NCBI GenBank assembly: GCA_937974845.1
Contig: CALJVC010000142.1
Coordinates: 1-23,453 of the forward strand
DNA length: 23,453 bases
Source: an uncultured Pseudogracilibacillus sp.
Lineage (GTDB): Bacteria; Bacillota; Bacilli; Bacillales; Amphibacillaceae
Reading direction: 5' to 3'
This document shows, one piece after another, positions 8,148 to 15,996 of this stretch. Each line of letters opens with the position of its first letter. Position 1 is the stretch's first letter. The position numbers and the translations under genes were made by a program. A model generated the notes under the pieces. The model saw only the letters and a list, made by a program, of their open reading frames with translations. It searched no databases and was not told the DNA's origin.

Positions 8148-9240
8148 CACGCTCATACCCTATCATGTAATTAAATGCTTGGGACAATTCATCAAACAAG
8201 ATGAAATAGAATGGTTTCTTTTCATATAAAGGAACCGTCATTACCGGCTCATCATCCAATTCAATTTGTAAATAACCGACTTTCTTCGTACTCGGAGCTC
8301 GCTTCACGAGAATCTGCTTTTGTAACCTTGTTTCTTCCTCTTTAGACAAAGGTAAGATAATCGTTTCGTCAACCCATACTTCACGATCTTCCCACCCTTG
8401 AAACGAAACGGAACGATTCCCTTTCTTTTCTAATACCTTTGGTTCTAAATGCGAAAAAAAATATTCGTATAAGGAGATATGATCATTCCAATCATCCCCG
8501 GCATTTAAGGTGACAACAATTAAAGAAATACCATCTCTTTCTGCTGTCGTTACGAGGGTTCTCCCCGCCTTCCTCGTAAAGCCGGTCTTACCGCCTGTAC
8601 AATGGGGATATAGCTTCGTTAACAACTTATTTTTATTAAACCATTTATATTCTCGGTTTTTGGACAAGTAGGAGGTCGTCCCTGAAATTTTTTGAAATAA
8701 TTCATTTTCCATTGCATGCTTCATAAGTAAAGCAATATCGTAGGCCGAGGAATAATGCCCCTCTTCATCAAGACCGTGAGGATTAGCAAAATTAGTATTT
8801 GTCATACCGATATATTGGGCCTTTTCATTCATTAAATGAACAAAACCTTCTTCACTACCGCCGATATGTTCCGCAATGGCTATAGCGGCATCATTACCTG
8901 ACCGGAGCATTAAACCATACAATAAATCTTGCAATGTCATCTTTTCGTTTTCTTCTAAATAAATCGATGAACCTTCTACTTCTGTCGCCGCCTTAGATAC
9001 GTTCACCTTCTCTTCTAAGTTTCCGTATTCTATCGCCAATAAAGCGGTCATAACTTTTGTAATGCTAGCAATTGGTCGGGGGCGGTCCATATCTTTATCA
9101 AAGAGTACACGACCCGTCGTAGCATCGATAGCCACCGCTTGCTGGGCCGACACTTGACCTTCGTATCCTTTTACTAAGGACGGATAACTAAGCATAAGAG
9201 TAACACAACAGATAAGGATGACGACTGCTTTTTTTTGCAT
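8140..9240 (-). CDS. dacB: Sporulation D,D-carboxypeptidase DacB (PBP5*)
   Basis: Low-molecular-weight penicillin-binding protein that trims D-alanine from spore cortex peptidoglycan, which sets cortex cross-linking. The 366-aa protein has a signal peptide (hydrophobic about residues 4-19), then the peptidase S11 fold with the catalytic S59-I-T-K62, S114-G-N116 and K218-T-G220. A C-terminal beta-rich domain and a terminal hydrophobic/amphipathic stretch (about 340-360) likely hold it to the membrane surface. It is slightly shorter than B. subtilis DacB (382 aa). Linkage to spmAB and the sigma-E-like promoter identify it as DacB rather than DacA or DacF. A GAGGAGAG Shine-Dalgarno precedes the ATG. 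Confidence 0.94.
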   Translation of the reverse strand: MQKKAVVILICCVTLMLSYPSLVKGYEGQVSAQQAVAIDATTGRVLFDKDMDRPRPIASITKVMTALLAIEYGNLEEKVNVSKAATEVEGSSIYLEENEKMTLQDLLYGLMLRSGNDAAIAIAEHIGGSEEGFVHLMNEKAQYIGMTNTNFANPHGLDEEGHYSSAYDIALLMKHAMENELFQKISGTTSYLSKNREYKWFNKNKLLTKLYPHCTGGKTGFTRKAGRTLVTTAERDGISLIVVTLNAGDDWNDHISLYEYFFSHLEPKVLEKKGNRSVSFQGWEDREVWVDETIILPLSKEEETRLQKQILVKRAPSTKKVGYLQIELDDEPVMTVPLYEKKPFYFILFDELSQAFNYMIGYERDG

Positions 9241-9284
9241 GCTTACGACTCTCCTCTAATTCTCTAATCTACTATTCTGTTTCC

Positions 9285-9313
9285 ATCCTATGCTTGTTTC
9301 ATCGATAAAATGA
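9285..9313 (-). promoter_or_regulatory. Candidate sigma-E promoter of dacB-spmA-spmB
   Basis: TCATTTT (9307-9313), a 14-base spacer and CATAGGAT (9285-9292) resemble the sigma-E consensus (KMATATT, N13-15, CATACAAT) at 6 of 7 and 6 of 8 positions. It lies 45 bases upstream of the dacB ATG, and dacB is known to be sigma-E-dependent in B. subtilis. Confidence 0.55.
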
Positions 9314-9337
9314 GTTATCACAAGGAATTGTTCCCAT

Positions 9338-9373
9338 AAAAAAAACCGAATCTATCGGATGATAGATTCGGTT
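9338..9373 (-). terminator. Intrinsic terminator of scpAB
   Basis: A perfect 13-bp stem (9344-9356 with 9361-9373) with a 4-base loop is followed on the minus strand by a run of eight U. It separates scpB from the sporulation operon headed by dacB. Confidence 0.95.
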
Positions 9374-9400
9374 CCCCTGAATGAAAAATTAACCATAGCC

Positions 9401-10000
9401 CTATTTTTCCTCTGGGGCCGGTGGTCGCTCAAAGAAAAGATCCGTTTCTTCCAGAACTTCTTCCTTAGTAATATCCTTCGGTAAGGGAGGAAGGTCTTCT
9501 AAAGACGTTAAGCCAAAATAAGTTAAAAATTCCTTCGTTGTTCCATACAAATGAGGGCGACCTACCGTGTCTTTACGTCCTACCTTTTCTATTAGGGAAC
9601 GGGCAATCAAGGTTTGAATTGGGTAATCACTGTTCACCCCGCGAATTTCTTCAATTTCTGCCTTAGTGATGGGCTGTTGATAGGCGATGATTGCTAACGT
9701 TTCTAAACTCGCCTGGGACATGCGCGAAGTACGAGGATTTTGTAAATAACGTTTGTAATATTCATTATGCTCAGGCTTGGTCGTTAGATGGTAAACTTCA
9801 TTCGAACGAAGAAGCATAATTCCCCGTTGCTCATGTTCATAATCAAAAGAGAGCTCCGCTAAGATGTGCTCGATTCGTTCCGCATCTACTTGGACAATTT
9901 TACTCATCTGTTTTATCGTTAAGCCTTCATCTCCTGAAGCGAAAAGGAGCCCTTCGATAATACCTTTTAATTTAACTGTATCTAATTGTGCCGTTTCCAT
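9401..10000 (-). CDS. scpB: Segregation and condensation protein ScpB
   Basis: Winged-helix protein that dimerises and binds the kleisin ScpA in the SMC-ScpAB condensin, which loads at parS sites and separates sister origins. The 199-aa protein has two winged-helix domains (about residues 8-85 and 90-165), with the family segments SLETLAIIAYQQPITKAEI (about 104-122) and GRPHLYGTTKEFL (about 148-160), and a short acidic/proline-rich tail. Its ATG follows scpA by 5 bases, with AAAGGGT upstream as the Shine-Dalgarno. Length equals the B. subtilis protein within two residues. The ypuI gene that follows scpB in B. subtilis is absent here. Confidence 0.96.
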   Translation of the reverse strand: METAQLDTVKLKGIIEGLLFASGDEGLTIKQMSKIVQVDAERIEHILAELSFDYEHEQRGIMLLRSNEVYHLTTKPEHNEYYKRYLQNPRTSRMSQASLETLAIIAYQQPITKAEIEEIRGVNSDYPIQTLIARSLIEKVGRKDTVGRPHLYGTTKEFLTYFGLTSLEDLPPLPKDITKEEVLEETDLFFERPPAPEEK

Positions 10001-10005
10001 ATGCT

Positions 10006-10740
10006 CTAACTACCCTTTCTACATACATAGATTGGTCCAAAATGAACCGATTGTATACAGTGGATCGAATTTGCTTTAATTAATTGTAAAATTGCTAATA
10101 AAGTCGTCACGATATAACTACGACTCGGATATGGAAATAGTTGTTCAAAGGCAACCGGTTCTTCGCTGTCCTCTACTAAGTGAAGGATCTCCTCCATCCT
10201 TTCTTCAATTGATATATCTTCCCGCTGAACCGTCGTTTCTAACGGACGGTTCCAAGCTTTTCTTTTTAACATCCGACCAACAGCGTGAATCATATCATAA
10301 ATTGAAACTTCTTGGGACCTTTGAGGTGCTTCGGCTAACAAGTCTTCGAAGGAACTAGCCGGACGAGTATAAATTTCATTCTCTTCTAATTCTTTTTGTT
10401 GTAATTGTTCGGCTGCTTCCTTATATTTCTTATATTCAATTAATCGAGCGATGAGCTCCTCCCTTGGGTCCTCTTCATATTCTGCCTCATCGAGTACAAC
10501 TTCCTTTTTCGGTAAGAGCATAGCGCTTTTAATTTCTAATAAAGTAGCTGCCATTACTAGATATTCACTAGCAATATTTAATTCAATTTGCTCCATCGCC
10601 TGAATATACTCAATATATTGTTGGGTAATTTCAGCCACAGGAATATCGTACAGATCGATTTCCATCTGGTTAACTAAATGTAAGAGCAGATCTAACGGGC
10701 CTTCAAACGAATCTAATTTAACTTTATATTGAGCTTCCAT
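10006..10740 (-). CDS. scpA: Segregation and condensation protein ScpA (kleisin)
   Basis: Kleisin subunit that bridges the two head domains of the SMC dimer. The 244-aa protein begins with the typical ScpA signature FEGPLDLLLHLV (about residues 12-23) and the helical SMC-neck-binding region, has an acidic, charged middle (about 80-160) that contacts ScpB, and ends with a winged-helix domain (about 170-240, including SIHCIQSVHFGPI). An AGAGGT Shine-Dalgarno lies 8 bases before the ATG. It has its own promoter (below) and is translated tightly with scpB. The smc gene is not in the window, as in relatives. Confidence 0.96.
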   Translation of the reverse strand: MEAQYKVKLDSFEGPLDLLLHLVNQMEIDLYDIPVAEITQQYIEYIQAMEQIELNIASEYLVMAATLLEIKSAMLLPKKEVVLDEAEYEEDPREELIARLIEYKKYKEAAEQLQQKELEENEIYTRPASSFEDLLAEAPQRSQEVSIYDMIHAVGRMLKRKAWNRPLETTVQREDISIEERMEEILHLVEDSEEPVAFEQLFPYPSRSYIVTTLLAILQLIKANSIHCIQSVHFGPIYVCRKGS

Positions 10741-10776
10741 GCCTTTACCTCTTTCTTACTTAGTCCCTTTCTTCCC

Positions 10777-10805
10777 ATTATACGGATGGATCCTCTTTTT
10801 CCCAA
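10777..10805 (-). promoter_or_regulatory. Candidate sigma-A promoter of scpAB
   Basis: TTGGGA (10800-10805), a 17-base spacer and a perfect TATAAT (10777-10782). The start of transcription would be near 10770, just after the ribT terminator and 30 bases before the scpA ATG. Confidence 0.7.
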
Positions 10806-10829
10806 ATAAGTGCCATTAAAAACTTACAT

Positions 10830-10854
10830 AAAAAAACCAGCATGTTTGCTGGTT
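10830..10854 (-). terminator. Intrinsic terminator of ribT
   Basis: A perfect 8-bp stem (10835-10842 with 10847-10854) with a 4-base loop and a seven-base U-run on the minus strand, starting 5 bases after the ribT stop codon. Confidence 0.92.
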
Positions 10855-10859
10855 CTTTT

Positions 10860-11228
10860 CTACGATGCATCTGTTTCGTCTTCGCAACACTTTCGCAAAA
10901 AGGGTTCTGTCGCTTCATCCCCGCAAACTTCATATTCTTCTGCATAAAGTTTACGGACTTCGTTTACCATCGTGCGACCGATACCACTGTTACGAAAGGA
11001 TGGGTTAACCGAAAGATGTTGGACAATCGCCCGACGTCCTTCTTCGACCCGTAGCCCGATTAATCCGATAATATCTTCCTCTTCACGCCAAAAATACAAA
11101 TGCCACGTATCATCATTTTCATATTGTTTAATCAGTTGTTGCAATGATTTCACATCGTTATTATCGGGCATAAAGGATAGTAAACCCATCGCAATTTTTT
11201 CTTGGCTTTTTTTATAACGTATTAACAT
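10860..11228 (-). CDS. ribT: GNAT-family acetyltransferase RibT
   Basis: Small N-acetyltransferase that in B. subtilis is the last gene of the riboflavin operon; its substrate is unknown. The 122-aa protein begins MLIRYKKSQEKIAMGLLSFM, nearly the same as B. subtilis RibT, and carries the acetyl-CoA P-loop RNSGIG (79-84) after the HLSVNPSFR strand. Two adjacent ATGs exist; the second (11228) fits the GAGGAG spacing and the homolog's start. Unusually, no ribD, ribE, ribAB or ribH lies upstream. The neighbour is ppiB, and ribT has its own promoter and terminator, so it is a single-gene unit. The C-terminal part is acidic and has two cysteine pairs or near-pairs. Confidence 0.88.
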   Translation of the reverse strand: MLIRYKKSQEKIAMGLLSFMPDNNDVKSLQQLIKQYENDDTWHLYFWREEEDIIGLIGLRVEEGRRAIVQHLSVNPSFRNSGIGRTMVNEVRKLYAEEYEVCGDEATEPFLRKCCEDETDAS

Positions 11229-11283
11229 CATAAACTCCTCATTTATCGTTATTTTATGAACAAGATGAGTTCGAATTGCTTAT

Positions 11284-11313
11284 ATTATATGGACTTCTTT
11301 TACGATATGTCAA
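11284..11313 (-). promoter_or_regulatory. Strong sigma-A promoter of ribT
   Basis: TTGACA (11308-11313), an 18-base spacer and TATAAT (11284-11289): both hexamers match consensus exactly. The leader is about 50 bases, too short for an FMN riboswitch, and no RFN-like sequence is seen between ppiB and ribT (11229-11406). Confidence 0.85.
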
Positions 11314-11406
11314 AGTCATTTTCATTGCTACGCCGAACTACTAGGTGAAATAACGATCGATTAGGTAAAAGACAAAAGCAGAGCCTTGAATATACCACCA
11401 CACATA

Positions 11407-11835
11407 CTATTCGATAACAATTTCTTTTATGACATCACCATTTGACATGCTCTTTGCATGTTCAATACCAGAAGTTACTTGGCCAAACACTGTATGCACC
11501 CCGTCTAAATGAGGCTGGGGTTCATGGACGATGAAAAATTGTGAACCACCTGTATCCTTCCCAGCATGAGCCATTGATAGCGCACCTTCTACATGCTTAT
11601 GCGGGTTTCCCTCTGTCTCGCATTTTATCGTATAACCAGGACCACCCGTACCGGTTCCATGAGGGCAACCCCCTTGGCTGACAAAACCAGGAATCACCCG
11701 ATGGAAGGTAAGACCGTCGTAAAAGCCATCCTTGGCTAATTTTACAAAATTAGCTACGGTTCCTGGCGCTTCCTCCTCGTATAGTTCAAATTCAATTTTA
11801 TCGCCATTTTCCATTAAAATATATCCTTTTTTCAT
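11407..11835 (-). CDS. ppiB: Peptidyl-prolyl cis-trans isomerase PpiB (cyclophilin)
   Basis: Cytoplasmic cyclophilin that speeds proline isomerisation during protein folding. The 142-aa protein is a single cyclophilin domain with FHRVIPGFVSQGG carrying R46, F51 and Q54, GSQFFI with F101, and H114 in LDGVHTVFG. The tryptophan that binds cyclosporin in human cyclophilin A is replaced by H109, as in many bacterial forms. There is no signal peptide. It is one residue shorter than B. subtilis PpiB. It lies 47 bases after lysA, with AAGGGG as the Shine-Dalgarno. No clear separate promoter was found, so read-through from lysA is likely. No clear terminator follows. Confidence 0.95.
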   Translation of the reverse strand: MKKGYILMENGDKIEFELYEEEAPGTVANFVKLAKDGFYDGLTFHRVIPGFVSQGGCPHGTGTGGPGYTIKCETEGNPHKHVEGALSMAHAGKDTGGSQFFIVHEPQPHLDGVHTVFGQVTSGIEHAKSMSNGDVIKEIVIE

Positions 11836-11882
11836 GAAACTTCATCCCCTTTTTTACTTATATCTTAACGTTACTTGATTTT

Positions 11883-13196
11883 CTATGGAGAATCAATATA
11901 GTTTAGATCATTTTTTATAAGATCGTCTAAACTTTCCCGTTTTACTACAAGCTTTTCTTGGCCATTTTCTACAAAAACGACCCCTGGGCGTCGCAGACGA
12001 TTGTAATTACTCGCCATCGCGTAGCCGTAAGCTCCTGTTGAAAAAACCGCAAGAATATCTCCGTGTTCGACTTCAGGGACTTCTAAATCCCAAATAATCA
12101 TATCCCCCGACTCACAAGCCTTTCCAGCAATCGACACAGTTTCTTTCACTTCTTCCTGCGCCTTATTAGCTAGCACCCCTTCATACTTGGCACCGTAAAG
12201 GGCAGGGCGAATATTATCTGCCATACTTCCATCTACAGCAACATACTTTCGAACGCCTTCTATTTCCTTCATCGAACCAATGGAATATAGAGTAATACCA
12301 CTATCGCCTACAATCGAGCGTCCAGGTTCTAACCAAATTTCTGGGAGAGGAAATTGATAGCTTGCAGCCTTCTGCTTCACTTCTTTGACGATTGCTTCTA
12401 CATATTGATGGAGTGGTAAAGGGTCGTCCTCCTTCGTATACCGAATACCGAAGCCTCCACCTAAGTTTAAGACTTCCGCAATATAGCCGTCTTTTTCGTG
12501 CCACTTTTTTAAAAGATCAAAAAGAATACCTATGGATAAGGTGAAGCTCTCCGTCGTAAAAATTTGTGAACCGATATGGTTATGAATTCCCCGTAGGTGT
12601 AATACCTTACTCTTTCTCACACGCTGAAAGGCTTCATCCGCCTGACCATTTTGTACGTTAAAGCCAAACTTTGAATCTTCATTACCAGTCATAATATATC
12701 TATGGGTTTCCGATTCAATACCAGGAGTTAGCCTTAAGAGTACATCTTGCTTCTGACCCTTAGCTTCAACTAACCGCTCTAAGAGTTCCATCTCATAAAA
12801 GTTATCAACAATGATCGTACCGACCCCATATTCAAGAGCCATCTTTAACTCTTCTACACTTTTATTGTTTCCATGGAATTGAATTTTTTCAGCTGGAAAG
12901 TCTGCCTTCATTGCTGTATACAGCTCCCCGGCCGATACGACATCTAGCCCAAGTCCCTCTTCCTCCATCACCTGTAACATCGCGATAGAGGAAAAAGCCT
13001 TGCTTGCATAGGATACTTTATAGGATACTCCTAACGATTCGAAAGTATCGACAAAGGAACGGCAATTTTTTCTTATATGGCTAACATCGTATACATATAA
13101 AGGTGTACCATATTTTTCGGCTAAGTACACCGTATCTACGCCATCGATTTCTAAATGTCCTTGACTATTTACTCTAAATAGATGATGTTTTAACAT
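11883..13196 (-). CDS. lysA: meso-Diaminopimelate decarboxylase LysA
   Basis: PLP enzyme for the last step of lysine synthesis, meso-diaminopimelate to L-lysine plus CO2. Numbering from an upstream in-frame TTG at 13199, the protein shows the PLP lysine K67 in YASKAFS, HIGSQ (208-212), the phosphate-binding GGGFG (247-251), EPGRS (291-295) and the dimer-interface catalytic CESGD (362-366). It is a fold-type III decarboxylase of normal length (437 aa from the chosen ATG). The ATG at 13196 is preferred over TTG because AGGAGAG lies 7 bases before it. In spore formers this gene sits beside spoVA as here. No lysine riboswitch fits in the roughly 70-base leader. A promoter was not confidently found. 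Confidence 0.95.
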   Translation of the reverse strand: MLKHHLFRVNSQGHLEIDGVDTVYLAEKYGTPLYVYDVSHIRKNCRSFVDTFESLGVSYKVSYASKAFSSIAMLQVMEEEGLGLDVVSAGELYTAMKADFPAEKIQFHGNNKSVEELKMALEYGVGTIIVDNFYEMELLERLVEAKGQKQDVLLRLTPGIESETHRYIMTGNEDSKFGFNVQNGQADEAFQRVRKSKVLHLRGIHNHIGSQIFTTESFTLSIGILFDLLKKWHEKDGYIAEVLNLGGGFGIRYTKEDDPLPLHQYVEAIVKEVKQKAASYQFPLPEIWLEPGRSIVGDSGITLYSIGSMKEIEGVRKYVAVDGSMADNIRPALYGAKYEGVLANKAQEEVKETVSIAGKACESGDMIIWDLEVPEVEHGDILAVFSTGAYGYAMASNYNRLRRPGVVFVENGQEKLVVKRESLDDLIKNDLNYIDSP

Positions 13197-13265
13197 CAAG
13201 TTTCTCTCCTACTATTACCTACAACTTAGGCTATATTCAATAGAAATAATGTAACACATTATGCG

Positions 13266-13304
13266 AAAAAACGGAAGTAAACTTCATTGAGAAGCTTACT
13301 TCCG
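13266..13304 (-). terminator. Intrinsic terminator of the spoVA operon
   Basis: A 14-bp stem (13272-13285 with 13291-13304) containing one G-U pair, a 5-base loop and a six-base U-run on the minus strand. It isolates lysA from spoVAF. Confidence 0.93.
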
Positions 13305-13331
13305 GAGTTTGAACTACATAGGAAACATCTA

Positions 13332-14792
13332 TTACAAAGATTGTCGATAGAGTTGTTTTGGTCGTACGATTCGTGGACGTTTTTTATCGATGGATATTGG
13401 AAGACGAATAACAAAACGGAAAAATGCCGGTAAATTAAAGGGTATCAAAGGCCACATGTAAGGGATTTGTAAAGCATTTAATTGTACTAGATAAATTAAA
13501 CTAATTGTACTACTTAGCAAAAACCCATATACCCCAAAGAAGATCGATGCAATCAATATAAAGACCTTCATAATTTTATTTGCCACACTCATCTCATAAC
13601 TAGGGGTAACATAGAAACCGACGGTGCTAATTGCCACATATAAAATTACTTCAGGGCTAAATAAGCCGACGTTGATGGCGATATCACCGATTAAAACTGC
13701 TGCAATCAAACCTAGCGCTGTAGCAAGGGGGGTCGGTGTATGTACTGCCGCCATACGTAAAAATTCGACCCCGATATCCGCTAAAATAATTTGAATCGAT
13801 ATCGGTACATTTCCCTTTTCCTTTGGGCCGATAAATGATAAAGACTCCGGCAACAATTGAGGTTCTTTAATAAATAGATACCAAATAGGTAATAAGAAAA
13901 TAGAGGCTAAAACTGCTGTAATACGAATCCATCGAATAAAGGTCCCTACAGAAGGTGTCTGACGAAATTCTTCCGCATGTTCTAAATGATCAAAGTAAGT
14001 TGTCGGTATAATAATTACATTGGGAGAAGTATCGACAATCAAAATAATATAGCCTGATAAAATATGGTGGGCCGCTACATCCGGCCGCTCGGTAAAACGA
14101 ACGATAGGAAAAGGACTCCATTTTTTATTGAAGAAAAGTTCAATCAAAGCCTTATCCGCCATAACGATTTGGTCGATTTCTAGCTTTTTTAATTTTTCTT
14201 TAATAATGCTTACTAATTCATCATTCGCTAACGAATTAATATAACTAATACAAACATCCGATTTAGAACGTGTTCCAATTTGAACGATTTCATTCCTTAA
14301 ACCTTTGTCCTTTACTCGACGCCGAATCAAGGCCGTATTATTAATGATATTTTCTGTAAAACCATCCCGGGAACCACGAATTACTCGTTCCGTATCCGGT
14401 TCTTGTGGTTCTCGACCAGGATAATGGCGGACATCAACGACAAAGGCTTCGCGTTCTCCATCGACAAAGACGACAATCAAGCCGTTGAGTAATTCATCAC
14501 TTAAGGTCTCCATACTCGTATGGATGTCTACTTGTAAATTTACGAGCCGATTCCTAAGGATGCTTGCCAACTTATCTTCTTCGACTTCATCGTCATTAAT
14601 TTCAATGACCTTCTTCAAAAGCTGTACGACGGTCATATCGTCGACTAAACCATTTATATAATATAATTGTACTCTCCGGTGCAGGACAATCACCTCACGA
14701 TAATCGACATCGTAAGAGCTACCCGCACCAAGCTCTTCTTTCATATATGCTTCATTTCTACGAATATCTTTTTGTACCATACGATAAGCCAT
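13332..14792 (-). CDS. spoVAF: Spore membrane protein SpoVAF (GerA-A family)
   Basis: Inner spore-membrane protein related to the A subunits of GerA-type germinant receptors. In B. subtilis, SpoVAF works with FigP as an ion channel that amplifies the early germination signal. The 486-aa protein has an N-terminal soluble region (about residues 1-285) with family segments such as PDTERVIRGSRDGFTENI and FTERPDVAAHHI, then about five membrane helices (about 290-460) with FLRMAAVHTPT, and a basic tail (KKRPRIVRPK). Length matches the B. subtilis protein (493 aa). AGGTGA precedes the ATG by 5 bases. It starts only 28 bases after spoVAB ends; the usual spoVAC, spoVAD, spoVAEb and spoVAEa between them are absent. 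Confidence 0.92.
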   Translation of the reverse strand: MAYRMVQKDIRRNEAYMKEELGAGSSYDVDYREVIVLHRRVQLYYINGLVDDMTVVQLLKKVIEINDDEVEEDKLASILRNRLVNLQVDIHTSMETLSDELLNGLIVVFVDGEREAFVVDVRHYPGREPQEPDTERVIRGSRDGFTENIINNTALIRRRVKDKGLRNEIVQIGTRSKSDVCISYINSLANDELVSIIKEKLKKLEIDQIVMADKALIELFFNKKWSPFPIVRFTERPDVAAHHILSGYIILIVDTSPNVIIIPTTYFDHLEHAEEFRQTPSVGTFIRWIRITAVLASIFLLPIWYLFIKEPQLLPESLSFIGPKEKGNVPISIQIILADIGVEFLRMAAVHTPTPLATALGLIAAVLIGDIAINVGLFSPEVILYVAISTVGFYVTPSYEMSVANKIMKVFILIASIFFGVYGFLLSSTISLIYLVQLNALQIPYMWPLIPFNLPAFFRFVIRLPISIDKKRPRIVRPKQLYRQSL

Positions 14793-14820
14793 TTACTTCA
14801 CCTAATCTTACCCTTTTATT

Positions 14821-15240
14821 TTAAAGAAAAAACACTTGAAACAATGAACCCAAAACCTTCCCACCAATTATCGCTGTCAATAAAATTAATAAGCGATCGT
14901 CGAGGCCTAACCGTTTAGATAGTAAAGGAAATACATTTAGTACTTCGACAAGGGCCGCTGCCATCATACCATTGAAGATTCCATGAAAACTTCCCCATAG
15001 TAAGGATACGATCGGAGATACATTCATCGGCCGTTCGGTAAAAGTTAAGTACGTCCCGGTAAACACCCCAAACAGTAAGCCAAGAATAATATATAAGACT
15101 AGTCTTCGGTAACGGACTAATTGAAGAATCCTTGGAATAACACCTAAAAAAATTAAAATCGCTACGTAGGCTCCCCCTATCAAGACCCCGCTTGAAAAGC
15201 CAATGAAGATCTCTATTCCTTTAGAAATAACGTTGCTCAT
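14821..15240 (-). CDS. spoVAB: Stage V sporulation membrane protein SpoVAB
   Basis: Small membrane protein of the spoVA locus, required for dipicolinic-acid uptake into the forespore in B. subtilis; its molecular role is not known. The 139-aa protein has about four membrane helices and the family-typical ALVEVLNVFPLLSKRLGL (about residues 97-114) and GKVLGSLF near the end. It overlaps spoVAA by 20 bases and has only a weak Shine-Dalgarno (a GAG upstream), so its translation probably depends on ribosomes finishing spoVAA. The next gene is spoVAF instead of the usual spoVAC. Confidence 0.9.
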   Translation of the reverse strand: MSNVISKGIEIFIGFSSGVLIGGAYVAILIFLGVIPRILQLVRYRRLVLYIILGLLFGVFTGTYLTFTERPMNVSPIVSLLWGSFHGIFNGMMAAALVEVLNVFPLLSKRLGLDDRLLILLTAIIGGKVLGSLFQVFFL

Positions 15241-15838
15241 CGTTTAACTCATTTTCAAAATGTCGTATATATTGATTGATATCTTCTTCATATTTATACA
15301 TTTCAATCTCAAGGGGGCTTGGTTCCTCATTGATTCGCTTTTTAAACCAGTGGTTTAAAAATAAAATCATCCCGATTCCTAGTCCTAAAGAATAGGGGAT
15401 TTGAATCCAGTAGGGACGTGAGTTTTTTTCACCCGTTAATAAATAGTGTAATTTTTCATGGACTTCCGGCATACTGACGTCATAATGGAAGTTCATGATT
15501 GTCATCGCTGTACCAATCAACAAAACAAGCCATACAAGAAACAAAAACAGAATGGAAGGTTGCCGTTTTGCTTGTTTTACTTCTACAATTGTTTCTTCCG
15601 GACCGACCCATTCTACGTGATATTCTGGTACTAATTTACGTAATATAACGAGTAAGATAAAAAGTTCAATTACGATATATTCTCCATCTTTTTTCCTTAC
15701 ATGATGGATTGGTAAGGCATTTAATCTAGCCTTCGTCTCCTCCTCCGCTTCGATAAAAGCAAGATCGCCAAGCTTAATCGTGTCATTTTCTCGACATGTA
15801 ATTTTTTTTCGCAATCGTAAAATAACCTCATTACTCAT
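15221..15838 (-). CDS. spoVAA: Stage V sporulation protein SpoVAA
   Basis: First protein of the spoVA operon, made in the forespore under sigma-G. The 205-aa protein has a soluble N-terminal half (about residues 1-110; the start VILRLRKKITCRE recalls the B. subtilis homolog) and two membrane helices (about 113-135 and 165-184), the same length as B. subtilis SpoVAA (206 aa). AAAGGGA precedes the ATG by 8 bases. It follows the sigF terminator and a sigma-G-type promoter, so it is a separate transcript from spoIIA. In B. subtilis it is required for loading dipicolinic acid; whether it can do so without the channel genes beside it is uncertain. Confidence 0.9.
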   Translation of the reverse strand: MSNEVILRLRKKITCRENDTIKLGDLAFIEAEEETKARLNALPIHHVRKKDGEYIVIELFILLVILRKLVPEYHVEWVGPEETIVEVKQAKRQPSILFLFLVWLVLLIGTAMTIMNFHYDVSMPEVHEKLHYLLTGEKNSRPYWIQIPYSLGLGIGMILFLNHWFKKRINEEPSPLEIEMYKYEEDINQYIRHFENELNDEQRYF

Positions 15839-15897
15839 CGATCGGTCCCTTTCTTTGTCTTGCTAGTCAATAGACATACGCCTTGCTTGTCTTCTTT

Positions 15898-15927
15898 TAG
15901 TTTGATTAAAAGGAGAAAATTTATACA
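15898..15927 (-). promoter_or_regulatory. Candidate sigma-G promoter of spoVAA
   Basis: TGTATA (15922-15927), a 17-base spacer and CAAACTA (15898-15904) resemble the sigma-G consensus TGMATA-N17-CATACTA (6 of 7 in the -10 box). It gives a leader of about 50 bases, and spoVA is a known sigma-G operon. Confidence 0.55.
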
Positions 15928-15996
15928 AAATAGACTGTTAAAAATACGAGAGATAACGAACCTAGGTAGGATAGCTTTCCTTCTCCTTCTAAACTC

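Noticed and set aside
11232..11406. FMN riboswitch or remains of ribH upstream of ribT.
   Set aside because: No RFN-like conserved segments and no frame resembling lumazine synthase were seen; only a sigma-A promoter is evident.
13197..13265. Possible lysine riboswitch or T-box upstream of lysA.
   Set aside because: The gap is about 70 bases, too short for either, and no conserved box is present. No promoter could be called with confidence either.
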